Positions 43,531 to 54,989 of a stretch of 64,000 nt of DNA are shown one piece after another. Numbering within the stretch: the stretch's first letter is position 1; the number at the start of each line of letters is the position of its first letter. Source of the DNA: Thozetella sp. PMI_491. Taxonomy: Eukaryota > Ascomycota > Sordariomycetes > Chaetosphaeriales > Chaetosphaeriaceae. A program made the position numbers and the translations under genes. The notes under the pieces were generated by a model. It was not told the DNA's origin and ran no database searches. It saw only the letters and a program-made list of their open reading frames with translations. The stretch covers positions 1,453,357 to 1,517,356 of the forward strand of contig MU270021.1 of NCBI GenBank assembly GCA_021432635.1, given 5' to 3'.

Positions 43531-46010
43531 TCAAGTGGTAGACAAGAGATAGTCTGGCGCAAAAATTTCATTAAACCAGATGTCGAAATCCTCGACGCCT
43601 TGATCCAAATCTAGCTCGCCAAAATTGGGCTCGAAGAAGGGACTTGGATCCAGGACTGGTAGAGGCGAGGCGAATGTGGATTTCGCCAGATCAGCGTCGA
43701 GAAACCGTGCGAGCAGCTCGTTGTTGGAAATCACGTCATGGACAATTTGTATCTTTTTCTCCTCCAGACTACCACCTCTCTTCCTCATGACGCGTATTAC
43801 CAAATCTTCTTCGAGCCCGAGGAAGCTATCAACGAGCTTAGCACCTCTGGTCGCAAGGGTATCACTTCTGCGCCCGCGCAGTCTCTCGGCTGCTTTCGCT
43901 AGCATGTCACGGTACTGGTTTGCCTGGTCGTCGGTGTGGGAAGCCCGGTGAAGCAGTTCTAGTCCTAATACCATGATTGCTGTGATACAGAACGCAGACT
44001 GCGTCCAAGTCGACACCGTCTGCTCGATCGTGGCCTGCTCGTGCTCACGTAAGATTGTCGTGGCAGCCGCGATACAGGTTGTTCGCGACTGAGAGTATGC
44101 CGGGTTCTGGAAAGCGTAGAACAAGACTGGCCGGTGAATCATAATAATTTTGTCAGCGGCAGATATGGCTAGCGTTCTCCTGGCAGCTGGCAGCCATGAA
44201 TGCTGGTGCAGATATGTGTTGTCTCGGGCCAAGTACCCGGGTATTTGCCGCATCAGCTTCCGCAGCTCCTGATCGCTTCGCAGTACATGATGATAGATCT
44301 CTCCAATAGGTCGACGAGATAGGACGGAACCTAAGCCTTCAAGAAGTGGAGGCATAAGTACAGCCTCTCGCGCAACGATTCGCACATACGAGCTAAGGGT
44401 CGGTACTGCCTCTTCGCGCTCCACCATGTCGCAATCGTCGCAGTTTACATGGATAGGGGTTGAGAATTGTGCCCGATTAATAACTACGCAACATGGCAAA
44501 TTAGCAATTACCCTGTATGTGGGAAGTTACAACTTACGAAAGGTCTCAGTGAATGGAATGCCGAAGTAGTCCTGGACAACAAGCTGCCACCAGGTCCGTT
44601 TCCCTACCTCGGTCTCGATTGTCTCGTACCAGGTATTTCTTGACGCCTCCGACGTGGATTCGCTCAGGCTGTGCGTTTGGCAGGCGCGTATTCTGTGCAA
44701 GCCGAGGGATTGTGCGATCCCAACGGAGGAGCTAAGTAGTTTAGCATTCAAATCGCTAAGACCAAGACTGTGAGCTACTCTAGTAGATACTGCAATCGCT
44801 TGTATAGCAAACACTAGTCTTTATTAGCAGATAAGGAGGACCTGGCGACGGTAAGACTTACTAGATGAGTGCTCCAGGTACTGCTCCCGATATAGTACGC
44901 CCAGCATCGCACGGTACTGTCGCTCTACAATGTCCTCGGCAAGATCTATTCGGTTGTTAGAAGATATACGGAGTGTCTATGACTCCTTGCTTACCCAGTC
45001 CGAGTCCCTTGAGGTGAGTATCGCTATTTAGCAATACCCACGAGGTAGTCTACATCTTCATTAGTGACCGCAACGTTCAGCACAAGCGAAATGCCGTACC
45101 GCAGTGATGGCAAGATAGAGCGCTACCCACAATGGGTGGATGACGGTGCCAGAACGCCAGAATATCTCGCATTGCTTGAGGAAAGTAGGTCCATGCGTGG
45201 TGGTATGGTGCCACCATATATTCTTCATGTGAAATGCCATCATCTTCCTCGAGGTCACCTCATCGGGGAAGACGGCAGGGTCGACTTCCACTGGCACCCA
45301 GATGAGTGATTGGTCATCCATATCGCAGTTGATAGAGGCCAGTTCTGCGTAACTACGATAGAGTCGACAATGGCATTGTTGCCGGTGCGGGTAGCAGGCG
45401 CCTCGGTTCCGGCCCCATACGAGCGACTCAACTCCCCAGACGTTTGCGGCGTTCTCAGCCTGGTTCTTCTCCTGTATTGCCAGCGGCGCTGCCGAGGAAG
45501 GTAAGCTGCGGTGAGCATTGGCTGTCGCGCCTCGTAACACGCTTAGGTTGGTTGTTCGATCGACCTCTTCGGCGGTATGCCCTGTATTATCGAACCCCGA
45601 GATAGGCTGGCTAGAACTGCGTACATCCTGTCGTTCAGAAACTGGTGAGAGCTGACCGTGCTCCAGCGAGCTGATGCGATCTTGGACGGCATCTTCTAGG
45701 CTCGAGGCGCCCACCTCACTGGTGAGCTGGTCTCTCAGTCCATGCAGGAAGTTTAACTCCTCCCGGTGCGTTGAGAGGGATTTACTAGTGCGAACGACTT
45801 CCCGAGCACAGGCCTTGTGCAACCTGACACACCGGGAGCATGGCACTTTCTTATCGCAGCGAACCTTCCTCCGAGTACATTCTGAACAGCAAATTAGTGG
45901 ACATTAGGCGACGTCGCATTGCGAAACCGGAGATACGAACCCTTGCATGCCGTCGGCTGTCTTTGTGAAATGCGCATCGATCCCACCCCAGGGCTCACGG
46001 AAAAATCCAT
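43531..46010 (-). CDS. Zn2Cys6 transcription factor with fungal-specific regulator domain
   Basis: Six exons: 46010-45941, 45881-45100, 45007-44995 (13 nt), 44945-44862, 44813-44538 and 44483-43531. They join in phase to 725 residues. The first intron splits the zinc cluster: ACK(E)CTRRKVRC plus DKKVPCSRCVRLHKAC gives the C-x2-C-x6-C-x5-C-x2-C-x6-C pattern at residues 22-48. The middle homology region shows HTTTHGPTFLKQCEIFW, SSVGIAQSLGLHRI, KRTWWQLVVQDYF and FSTPIHVNCDD. The order fits binuclear-cluster activators. Because it closes a block with an arylsulfotransferase and an ACS carrier, local control is a fair guess. The 13 nt exon is predicted only from frame and splice sites. Confidence 0.88.
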
Positions 46011-46935
46011 TGCATTGTGAATGCGATGAAGGAGGTTGCTGCGATTACTATTACCGCGTGGAGGAGGCAACGAGAATGTCGAGATAAGCGTCGAGGTTGG
46101 CGCAAGGAGGAACGAGCCTTTAAAAGCCTAGCCTCGGCGCGTCCCGTTATTAACATATCCGGAAATTGCATACTTTGGCTATGCCCGTAAAAAGCTAAAA
46201 ATAGCCTTATTTTTTAGCATTTTGGGGGTGGTTTTTTTATATTTCTACTGTTGGTTCAATACTAGGATCCCATTCCTGGGGTAAAACAAAGGGCTAAAAC
46301 TGGTTCATACTGTTGGTCTGGTCTTCTCTGTGTATCTGGTGGANNNNNNNNNNGGGGGGGGGGCACACCTCCGGCCGGGCTGGCCCCGTACAAGGGTCTG
46401 GTGCTGGCGGGGTACTCACACTCGGATGGAGTTTAGTAGTTGCTGCGCCGGCACCGCTAGAATCCTAGGGCAATTTAGCATTGACAAAGAACAGTGAGAG
46501 ACGGAGTCACTACAAGGCCAAGATGTGTGAGAGATCTTATCACCCAATCAGCTTAGCGACATGGAGGCCATTCAGTAGCCGCAGAGCGCAAATGGGAGTG
46601 GTGGCAGGTATCCGGCAGCCTTGTATAGTCGGGCTAGCTGCGCCTGCAGATCAGACTACCAAACTATTCCGACCGTCCGGCCACTTAATAGCTTGAGTTC
46701 TCACCGGGTGGCTGGCTTCGTAGCCCTCGGTGCACCACCCCATCAATCTTTGTGCTGTGCAATTTGCTTGATTAATTGTCATCATTTTAGGCTTTGAATC
46801 ACTCTCCTATTATTCTATCCTTTGGTCGTCTCGGCATCTTGGATTTTGGCGTCAATTTAGAATTCTTTTACAATGCTATAGCATCCAACTGACAGAACAC
46901 CTCGCCTACGGCTCACTGTCGCCAACCAAAAGACC
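46011..46935. other. Intergenic region with assembly gap and AT-rich stretch
   Basis: Upstream of the Zn2Cys6 gene. 46140-46330 is AT-rich with T runs and differs from its surroundings, perhaps a repeat end. It is followed by a gap. The frame 46481-46696 has no recognised content. Confidence 0.4.
46344..46353. other. Assembly gap (10 N) next to a G run
   Basis: Ten unknown bases followed directly by ten G. The true distance is unknown; such joins usually mark a repeat or homopolymer that the assembler could not cross. Confidence 0.95.
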
Positions 46936-48857
46936 TCAAGTGTCACCTGGTATGACAGGGACGTGGAACAAAGGGAGGTCGGGTTGACATATCGTTCCAG
47001 GGCTGGGTAACGTGCCGTTCGCAAAATACTCCTGGATATACTTCACCGTGCACGATGAAGGCTGTCGTCTAGATGTATGCTATCAGAACCCTGTTAGTAT
47101 AATCTACAAAGACGAGAACAGGGAACAAGCCGTAAATGCTCACCCCATGACCATTATGCTGAAGTACAACGCTGCCCTCGAAACCTGCACTGACATTACG
47201 TGCCGAAACCAGAGGCGTGGCTGGGTCGAAGGTATTGCCAATTAGTAAGATCGGGTTGCGGGTTTTGACATGAAAGTCACCAGAATACCGCTCCTTCGCC
47301 TCCATCTTCCAGTTCGCGCACCAGGCAAAGACATTGGTCTGTATGTCTGAGAAAGCAGGGGTTTTGAAAAGTTGGTCGACAAACGGGGCGATTTCAGACC
47401 GTTTAGTGGCACGTGCTGTTTTATCGCTACACTCGATTCCAGCCAAATACTCGATCGCCTTGGAGTCGGTTCTGCCTGCCAATGCATTGTCGAGGATTTC
47501 TACCTCTGTTGCGTTTTCAGTCAGAACGCCGTGCAGACCGACAGAAAGTACCGGCCAGAGCGCTGGGAAGTAGAGCGTTGTAGCTATGGTCGATTGGACT
47601 CTGCTATAGTCAACAATACTTGAACCAAGGACGATGGGATTGTATTTCAAATCATTGAGCTTCTGTAGCAGATTGTGCTTGAGTTCAGCAGCAGTAACGT
47701 TGCCGCTGGCTAACGCGCACTGCTCCGGAGAGGAAACACATCCGTTGACGAAAGCATGAAACACTTTGTCAGTGTCTGCATATTTTTGGATATCACTAAA
47801 AGGCCGTTAGATATCACAATTACTTCGTCACTCCGAAGGTCGCATACTATCCGTGATAATACTCGTGTGGATTCACCACGCCATCAAGAATCACTTTATC
47901 CACCCGATCGGGAAACATGGCAGCAACGGTGGCTCCCAATAGGGTTCCATACGAAAAGCCTACAGATGGGTTAGCTCGGGGACAAGGCATGCGAATTTAA
48001 TCGCCACGTACCCCAGTATCGTAGAAAGCCACCTTCATCAAGGGCGTCGACAATTTGCATTATATCTCTCGCTACAAATGCTGTCCCCACTAATTCCCCT
48101 GTCCGGTTTCTACTGTGTCGTTAGTATCCCTAGAATGTTGCAGGTCGTGGCTGGAGATTTAAGAAAGAGGACAAGCTCTATAAGCTTTCCGACAAATGCT
48201 ACCCCCAACGCAAAATGGGCAAATGGTGGCAAGAGTCCTTACATGTTCTTTTCGTAGCAGGTGTTTGCGAGAATTTCCGCAGCCGCCCATTGGGCACCTA
48301 GCGCCGTGTCTGAGGCTCTTCCAGCACCAGGCGACATTGCGAAGAAGAGTGCTCTGTCCACATCGTTGTCCCAGCATAAGAAGGGCAAAGTGCTTCCAGT
48401 ACCTCTGGGGAGCCTCGCTTAGCGTTTCCCTCTGTGCATCTCAGGGCGGTTCACTTGCCTGGTCTCGAATGAAATAAGATCGTAAATGCCTCCAGTCATA
48501 CTAGCAACTTTGTTTAATAAAAATTTTGGGTCTAAACAGGGCAAAGGTGACCAACTTGAGAAGTGTGTTGGCGTTTTGAGCCATCTCCAGCCGGTCTGGT
48601 TCTTCTGGACCGCCAAAGTTGAACAGAATGCTACCATTCGACGGGGACTGTGTGGCTGGAAATTTGATCAGCCGGAGGGTGAGTTTGGAAGATGTATTTT
48701 GATTGGTGTAGTCGAATGGAACAGAAAGGTTGCCGCATAACATTGTCGCTGTGGTGTTGTAGTTGATATCAGTGCAGCCTTGCCATTGTATCTGTCCGGA
48801 GACAGTTTGAGTTGATGCCATAGCGTAGAGTACTCCGAAAACTAATAATTGTAGCAT
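46936..48857 (-). CDS. Secreted alpha/beta hydrolase with TAP-like C-terminal domain
   Basis: Seven exons: 48857-48556, 48500-48459, 48404-48243, 48112-48012, 47959-47848, 47795-47144 and 47079-46936. They join in phase to 504 residues. A signal peptide (MLQLLVFGVLYAMASTQTVSG) leads to a fold like bacterial tripeptidyl aminopeptidases (S33-type). RGTGSTLPF follows the second exon. The nucleophile is in GFSYGTLLGATVAAMFPDR, the acid in IGNTFDPATPL and the His in NGHGHTSRRQPSSC, each cut close to an intron. The family's oxyanion loop GGPGGSG reads GGPEEPD here, which is unusual. Intron 2 (48458-48405) has a GC donor (AG|GCAAGT), and intron 1 has a weak GTTGGT donor. A peptidase or esterase role is inferred. 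Confidence 0.85.
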
Positions 48858-49406
48858 TTATCATTTAGCGCTATATGGCCGCTTGAATACTAGAATCTGG
48901 AGGCAGAAGTAGTAGGAATCGCGATTCACCGGCGTCTGTTATATATGTGGGCTTTCTCTAGACAAACACGACTTAACCCTCAATCTTTCGCATTATTAGC
49001 CAAAGTAAACAGAAAAGCCAATCGCCGATCACGTATTAGCTACATTTTGCCCCGATTTGGGGGGTATGTACCGCTCGTTCCATTGACCATTTGGGAGACA
49101 CGCCCCGCTCGTTCCTGCTCGTTCACGCAAGCCACGCGGCCCCAGTCCGAGGCGATTAAATGTGCCGCAATAGGCACACAGGACTTTTGTTAAGAGAATT
49201 GCTTGGTATAATTCCTTCAGTACGTCATTGAATATAGCAGGGTTACAACTTCGTGATCACTGCGTCGGCCGCACACTACCTAAGCCTCATGATCTACACT
49301 AGGATGAACCTCCCGAGTCAATTTGCTGGCTACTACTCGTGAAATAGCCTAAGCGCATCCAGAAAAAAACCGGCAGTGGAAACGCAGACGGGCGGCGTTG
49401 CCTCGC
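48858..49406. other. Intergenic region between hydrolase and P450 genes
   Basis: 549 bp, hydrolase promoter and P450 3' flank. The motif CCCGCTCGTTCC occurs near 49104 and a CGCTCGTTCC variant near 49072. No gene. Confidence 0.4.
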
Positions 49407-51291
49407 TCACATTAGCATTCCGAAGGCTTCGTTATGGAATTCCACCGTCATTGCAGTTCCATCCACCGGCTTTGCCGTCACCCTCCTTGTCTGTGGCACA
49501 TTTGTCAGTAGGCAACCCATGGAGAAAGTTTGAATGGAGGTTCTCACGTTGTACAGCTCTGACTTCACTTCGTACTGCCCCTTTGCATTCAGAATAGGCC
49601 GACCATGCCCGTCTCGAGCTAGCTCTCCCATGCCCACTTTCATAAAGTTGTATCGCCTGACCGTGCAAGCCAGGATAACCCGCAGTTCGATGTTTGCCAG
49701 TTCTTGGCCGATGCAGTTCCTAGGTCCGCGCTCGAATGGCCGCCAGGCGCCGGGGGGGATGCCCCCGCCTTCCTCCCGGCTTTGGCTATCGCCGGTGATT
49801 TGTTTCTCCGTGGTCCCTGCGGTCTCCAGCCATCGCTCGGGTACAAATTCGTTTGCCGTTGAACCATATACTCGTTCGTCTCGCTGAATGATGGTGGCAC
49901 TGTTATATACGACCAGCCCGTCGATGCATACTTCACGGTGGCCTGGAAGAGACAGCATCGTCTTTGAGCCCCGAGGTGCCATCCTGGCGGAGCCTGCAGG
50001 TGGATACAGACGTAGAATCTCCTTAATCACAGCGCTCGTATATGTCATGCGTTGGATGAGCTCGTCGCCTCGGGCAAGCAGCGCGCCTCTCACAATCCGC
50101 GGGTCCGGATCAATTCCAAATAAATCGTTGAGTTCCTCCCTCAGTGCCGCAAGAACCCGAGGGGTGCGTGAGAGCTCGTAGAATGTCCACTGCAAGACAA
50201 TGCTCGTAGTGTCGTGTCCCGCGAACAGGAACGTCTTGATCTGGTCGCAGCATTGCTGTAGAATGAGTGGCGTGAGAGTGCGCGTATCTTGCAAACCGAG
50301 CGCGAGAATGCACCGCGAATCTTTCTTGACGCCTAGGGTCGATAGTTCGGAAAACCTTTGCTTTATCGACTCTTTGATGAGAGAATCCAGACGATATGCA
50401 GAATAACGCTGCCTAAGCACCATGCCAGGCCATTGCCACGGCCACGTGCGGCCGTGATCTTCATTGCAAGACTCAGCTAGAATGCTGTATAGCTGAATAA
50501 GCTCGCTTTGTCGTTTTCGATCCTGCTGAGCGCCAAAGTCGAGATCCATAGTTACCACTCCGATGATATCAAACGTAAGCTTCTCACAGAGGGGACCAAG
50601 TTGGAACTGCTCTCCCGTGCGAACGTAGCTATCGAGGTGCCGGAGAAAGTCCCATGTCTTGTCCAAAATGCACGGCAGCAGCGTGATGAGATGCTTGTGG
50701 GCGAAACCTGGGCCAAATCGCTTTCGAAGGGCTCTCCACTGCTCACCCTGAGAGGATATTAGCGCACACTCGCTACAATACCCTACAAATGCAGCCTGCT
50801 CGGTGACGAGGAATGGTTACTTACTTCAGCCGTCAATATGGAGTGTGCACCAATCAAGTTTTCGAAAGACTTCATGCCAGGAGACTTAGGCACGCTGTAC
50901 GGGAACTGTTTGGAAGCTTTGGAGATCTGCTCGGCTACCTCATGGCTACATGCCACGAGCGTAGGGTACGACACAGGCCACAGGTCTAGGAACATGGCCG
51001 GAGGGCTTCCTAGCCGCGCTCTCATCTCACCGAAGACATTGTCTACTTTTCTATCAGTACGCGTCTAGTTCAACGTGCTCTAGATAAGCGCGGCTCACCG
51101 ATATGTCTGTCAATTGGTCCGCCTAATATGGCCTCGTGTAACACTCTCATGTGACCCCAGAGGAGGGCAGGTGTTGACTGCGGCCAGGAGGCATGGCGCC
51201 TGAAGCGGTGGAAGCGAAGCCAACTGAATAGATGTAGGGATAGCGACAGAAGCGCCACAAGTAAAATAGATGCGTTCGTAATGCTAAGCAT
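49407..51291 (-). CDS. Cytochrome P450 monooxygenase
   Basis: Exons 51291 to about 51099, 51042-50825 and 50747-49407 join to about 583 residues (the first exon end is good to one base). The start MLSITNAS is followed by a membrane anchor (ILLVALLSLSLHLFSW), so it sits on the ER. The I-helix reads FAGHDTTS (about residue 312), the K-helix KEILR (about 378) with its PERF-like PERW, and the haem loop FERGPRNCIGQ (Cys near 481). The long insert before the haem loop (residues about 440-470) is rich in Gly, Glu and Ser. The CYP clan cannot be named safely; the early part resembles the CYP52/CYP4-like to CYP65-type fungal groups only loosely. It oxidises an unknown, probably lipophilic, substrate. 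Confidence 0.93.
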
Positions 51292-52352
51292 CGTGGGACA
51301 AAAGGTAAATAGCAAGGGCAAATAAAGGTGTAATCGGAGCAATAACTGCTGCCTCTAGCCACTCGATTGTTTCGCTCAAGTGAACCGTCTCGAGCTGCCA
51401 ATATAGAATACCTTGCTCTGGTGAATTCAGCAAGTGACGCAAGATTGAAGCCGTCGATAATCAGGGGAGCTTGCGGGGTAAGGAGATATGGGGGAGCTGA
51501 TAATCCTATACCTTCCATTCGTCTCTTCGCCAAGGCGTAGATACACGTGCACAGCACCACCCCGTTGAAACCGAATACGACAGGCCCCTGGGGTTTAACT
51601 GGTGCTTTGGAAATGTCTATATCGGGGTGTCCAATGACCAAGATTCCAATAGTACTAGTCAATCTCCCGCTCCACGAAGCCCGGGACAACGTCGCATATG
51701 AAATCGAGCTTCATCCACAACGGAGACCGAGGCCTCGGAAACGCGACGAAGCTACCGAGGTGCAACCTAGCCGGGCTGATGGGAAGAAAATGAGATTCGA
51801 AGTCGGGTCAAGACCGCTAGAAGGACATCTTTTAAAAGACGAGAGAAGCCGGTTCAATGACTAGAGAGGCGTCGCAATACCGTATCCACCACATAGGTGC
51901 CGTCTTGGGCATAATCGAAGAAATCATTATGGTCTAGGTACGAAATGTGTTTATTCAGATGCCTATGTAGATTAAACCATTCTGTCTAGAGTTCCTAACA
52001 ATACTGCTGCACTGGCTCTTGTGCGTAGCGGGGTTCCATTTTATGGAGTGAACCGCGCACTTCGGAAGATCGTTGTAGCTATCTGTATCACAAGCGGACT
52101 GGATAGCATGGCTGATTTAGCAGCCAATAGTCCCAGGAGTGTCATTACAGTACATTGCGGCCGTCCAAACCCCCAATCCAAGAGACGATGACCAGGACAG
52201 TAGCCGGATTTTCGTATTCTCATTTAGGACTTGGTCAATCTATTGGCATGGATGGACGGCTCAGACATGTCGAACTCTGGTCTTCGGCCGTGGGTAACCC
52301 GCTGTTGGCCCTAGAAAGCCAGGAGGGGATGGATTCCGATGCCTGAAGAGCG
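51292..52352. other. Intergenic region upstream of the P450
   Basis: About 1.06 kb. A plus frame at 51547-51864 and a minus frame at 51147-51689 overlap and show no domain. Holds the P450 promoter. Confidence 0.4.
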
Positions 52353-54266
52353 CTAGCTGACAACATTTTCTCTGAGCCCCTTTGTGCGCAAAGTGAGCCT
52401 GGTGTCGCCCTCTTCGAAGGGTAGGGTAAGAGGCATGTGCGACCCCATATGGCCAGGTGAGGATGAAGGGCCCAATGTTTCCGCCCCATGCCCATCGCCG
52501 TTCAAGGCGATCGCCCTCCGCAGCTCATCTCGATGATGGGCGAGCGCTTCACTGTCGGCACTTCCGCGGCGACTCCCCCCGAGGCTGCTCGTGTCTCCGT
52601 CCCCGATACCGAACGACTTGATACGTCCGGCCTGTAGGCCCCGGAAGCCGCCTCGTTTGCGCTCAGGAATGTCCTCCCGGCCCGCGGAGCAGACGTACAA
52701 CAGGTACTTGAGGTTGGGCAACGTGTGGCGGATGTCGACAACTTTGAGCCCCTGGGAGATGCAGATGGCCTCTATGTTCTTGTTAAGGAGAAACCAGCCG
52801 TAGTCAAAGCGGAACTGGGCAGTGGAGCGGCGGCGGGTGAGGTAGAGCGGGAACTCGCGCTGGCTGTCAGGTAGCTTGCCGACGTCGTCGCGGACGCTCG
52901 AGCGCGAGCCATAGGGGTTAACCGGATAAGGGAGCGGAACGGCTAGGTAATACTGTAGGTTGTTGATGACGAGGGCGGCGTGGCCCAGCGCGGCGGAAAT
53001 GCACTCCTCACTAGTAAGGCCTTCTTCGGCCGACCGGGAGTCATAGTTTGTGTTGGGCAGTGACAGGCCGCAGATCTCAAAGGCGAGTGGCGGGCCCATG
53101 GGCGCCGGGACGATGTGGAAGATGTGGGCGAGGTCTTCGCAAATGCGACGGCGCTGCCCGTGTATGCTGGCGCGGGTCTTGACTAGGAGGTCCTTGGACT
53201 GGGCGAGCTGGTCGGCTGCGTTCTGCACGTCAACCTCCACCTTGGCCTGCTGAGCCCTCCCAGCCTCGATGGCAGCCTTCCGCGCCGCGTTTGACGACTT
53301 GAGCTCCTCGATTCTCCTCCGCTGGGCTTCGTTCAACCGCTTCTGCTGGGCGACAAACTGCTGCGCGAGACGGGCCTTTTCCTGTTGCTTGGCCGTTTCG
53401 GTCACGAGCTGTTCGTATCGGGATTGCTGTAGGATCTCGTTGATCTGTTGTGCGACCTGGTCTCTCGTGGCAAGGGCGTCTTGTATCGAGTTATCAAGAG
53501 TGGCCAGCTTCATGAGTGCGTTGTAGGACGATGTCGATAGCGGAGGCATGGGTTTCGGCGGCGGGTACTTGTTTGACAGTTCTAGGGAGTAGATGCCATC
53601 GATCAGGTGAAAGACAAGTGAGTTCGGCGGAAATTGGGCATTGCGTGGGCTGCCCAGCCAATGAAGCTGGCGCAAGTCGACATGATCCTCTATCAGAAAT
53701 GTCCACTGTGCCCCCAGCTGTCTCCGGGTCCAGACCTCGACTGTGATGCGGGGGGATCGGGTTATGGAGGCGTTGAGGTTGTCGAGCTCGAAAAAGTTGA
53801 AGTTGAAGTTCTGTCCCACGGCCAGTTAGCGGAGTAGAGACGCGAGAGACAAGACGTCCATGGGTGCAGGCAGATAGCTTACCGTCGACCGCTCGATGAC
53901 CTCGCTGCTGTAGATAGGCTCGGGCTCGCCATCTACTCGCAGCTCGAAGAAGACGTCAGCTACCCGGTTTTCGACCGCGTCCTCGAGTCGCTTCTGGCGC
54001 GTGGCGGGGCTCGCGACGGCGAGGACAGAGCTGCGGCGGCGGCCCTTTTGCGGTCGTAGACTCTCGGAGGAGAGCGCATGGTGGAGCTGGGGGGTGTCGC
54101 GCAGGGCGTCAAGCTTGCTAGAGGTCTGGTTGATGGCGGCATCGTCGACGGTGCGGCCTTCGGTGCGGTGGAAGCTCAGGTTCCGCAGGTGGATGCCGCG
54201 TAGGTGGCGCACCTTGCGGTTCTGCGGGAGGAGCAGCGGCCGGGGCGAGTCTGTGGTCAGCAGCAT
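52353..54266 (-). CDS. Vps38/UVRAG-like subunit of the class III PI3-kinase complex
   Basis: Exons 54266-53883 and 53810-52353 join via a 72 bp intron to 613 residues. It begins with LPQNRKVRHLRGIHLRNLSF and a disordered Ser/Arg stretch. A C2-like beta region follows (VFFELRVDGEPEPIYSSEV and ITVEVWTRR). A long coiled coil covers roughly residues 235-355 (runs of Gln, Glu, Arg, Lys, Ala such as QQEKARLAQQFVAQQKRLNE). Next comes the UVRAG/Atg14-type BARA-like end: GHAALVINNLQYYLAVPLPY, RFDYGWFLLNKNIEAIC, LPNLKYLLYV. With Vps34, Vps15 and Vps30/Atg6 this subunit drives PI3P formation on endosomes for vacuolar sorting. A conserved housekeeping gene; the tail after residue 530 is low-complexity. 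Confidence 0.88.
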
Positions 54267-54989
54267 GTTTTCATCGTGTGCGGGTCGCTGGAGTCAGCAC
54301 CAGAGGCGCAAAGGCAAGTTGTCCTGGGCCGCCGTCGGGGTGCGCGGCACATGCCTGGCTGGTCTGGAAGCTCTATCGTGCGTGTGGGCGTCGATGATGT
54401 CGTCTCCCAATCCAATCGAGCAACAAATCGTCGCAAGACGTGGGCAGGAGCTCGGAGGACCCGCCCCACCCAAGCTTTCACGCACGCGTGGCAGATGCAT
54501 GGCATCTGATAACTAGTGCCGAAGTTGATCCGGCGGCCTGAACGAGCCCAATTCACCCCACACTTGATCATGCTTGCCTTATGTGCAAGGCTAAGGTGCT
54601 CAAAGGCAGTGCATCAAAGCGACTCCTCTCACATCCTCAGCTCCTATGCGTAGCATTTTACACGATATTGAATCGCTCTCATTTATTTAGAGTTACTCTA
54701 TAGATTTTTTTGGGATTTGTCTAACCCGGTGCCCTCCTGGGCATGAGGCGCGATCACGCGTCCTCCTTGTGTTGAAGCGACTGACTGGCAGTAGGTCTAC
54801 CTTTTGCAAGGGACATTAAAAAAGGGGACAGGGGGTTCTTTTTTGGCCGCCCCAAGGCTCCGTGTGGTCTTCCCGACCCAACCGTTCCTTACTCCGCGTT
54901 ATGCAGTTGATATGGAACACGAGAAAAAAAAAATCCGAGGGTATCGTACACACACGCCAACCAGCTTCCTCGTCGCGCCAGGCCGACAA
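54267..54989. other. Intergenic region upstream of the Vps38-like gene
   Basis: 723 bp. The minus and plus frames around 54204-54571 are shadows without domains. An A run (AAAAAAAAA) sits near 54925. No gene. Confidence 0.4.

Noticed and set aside
31261-51291. Classic secondary-metabolite cluster
   Set aside because: Transporters, a regulator, a P450 and an acyltransferase are in the window, but no PKS, NRPS, terpene or DMAT synthase is visible, so no core can be named.
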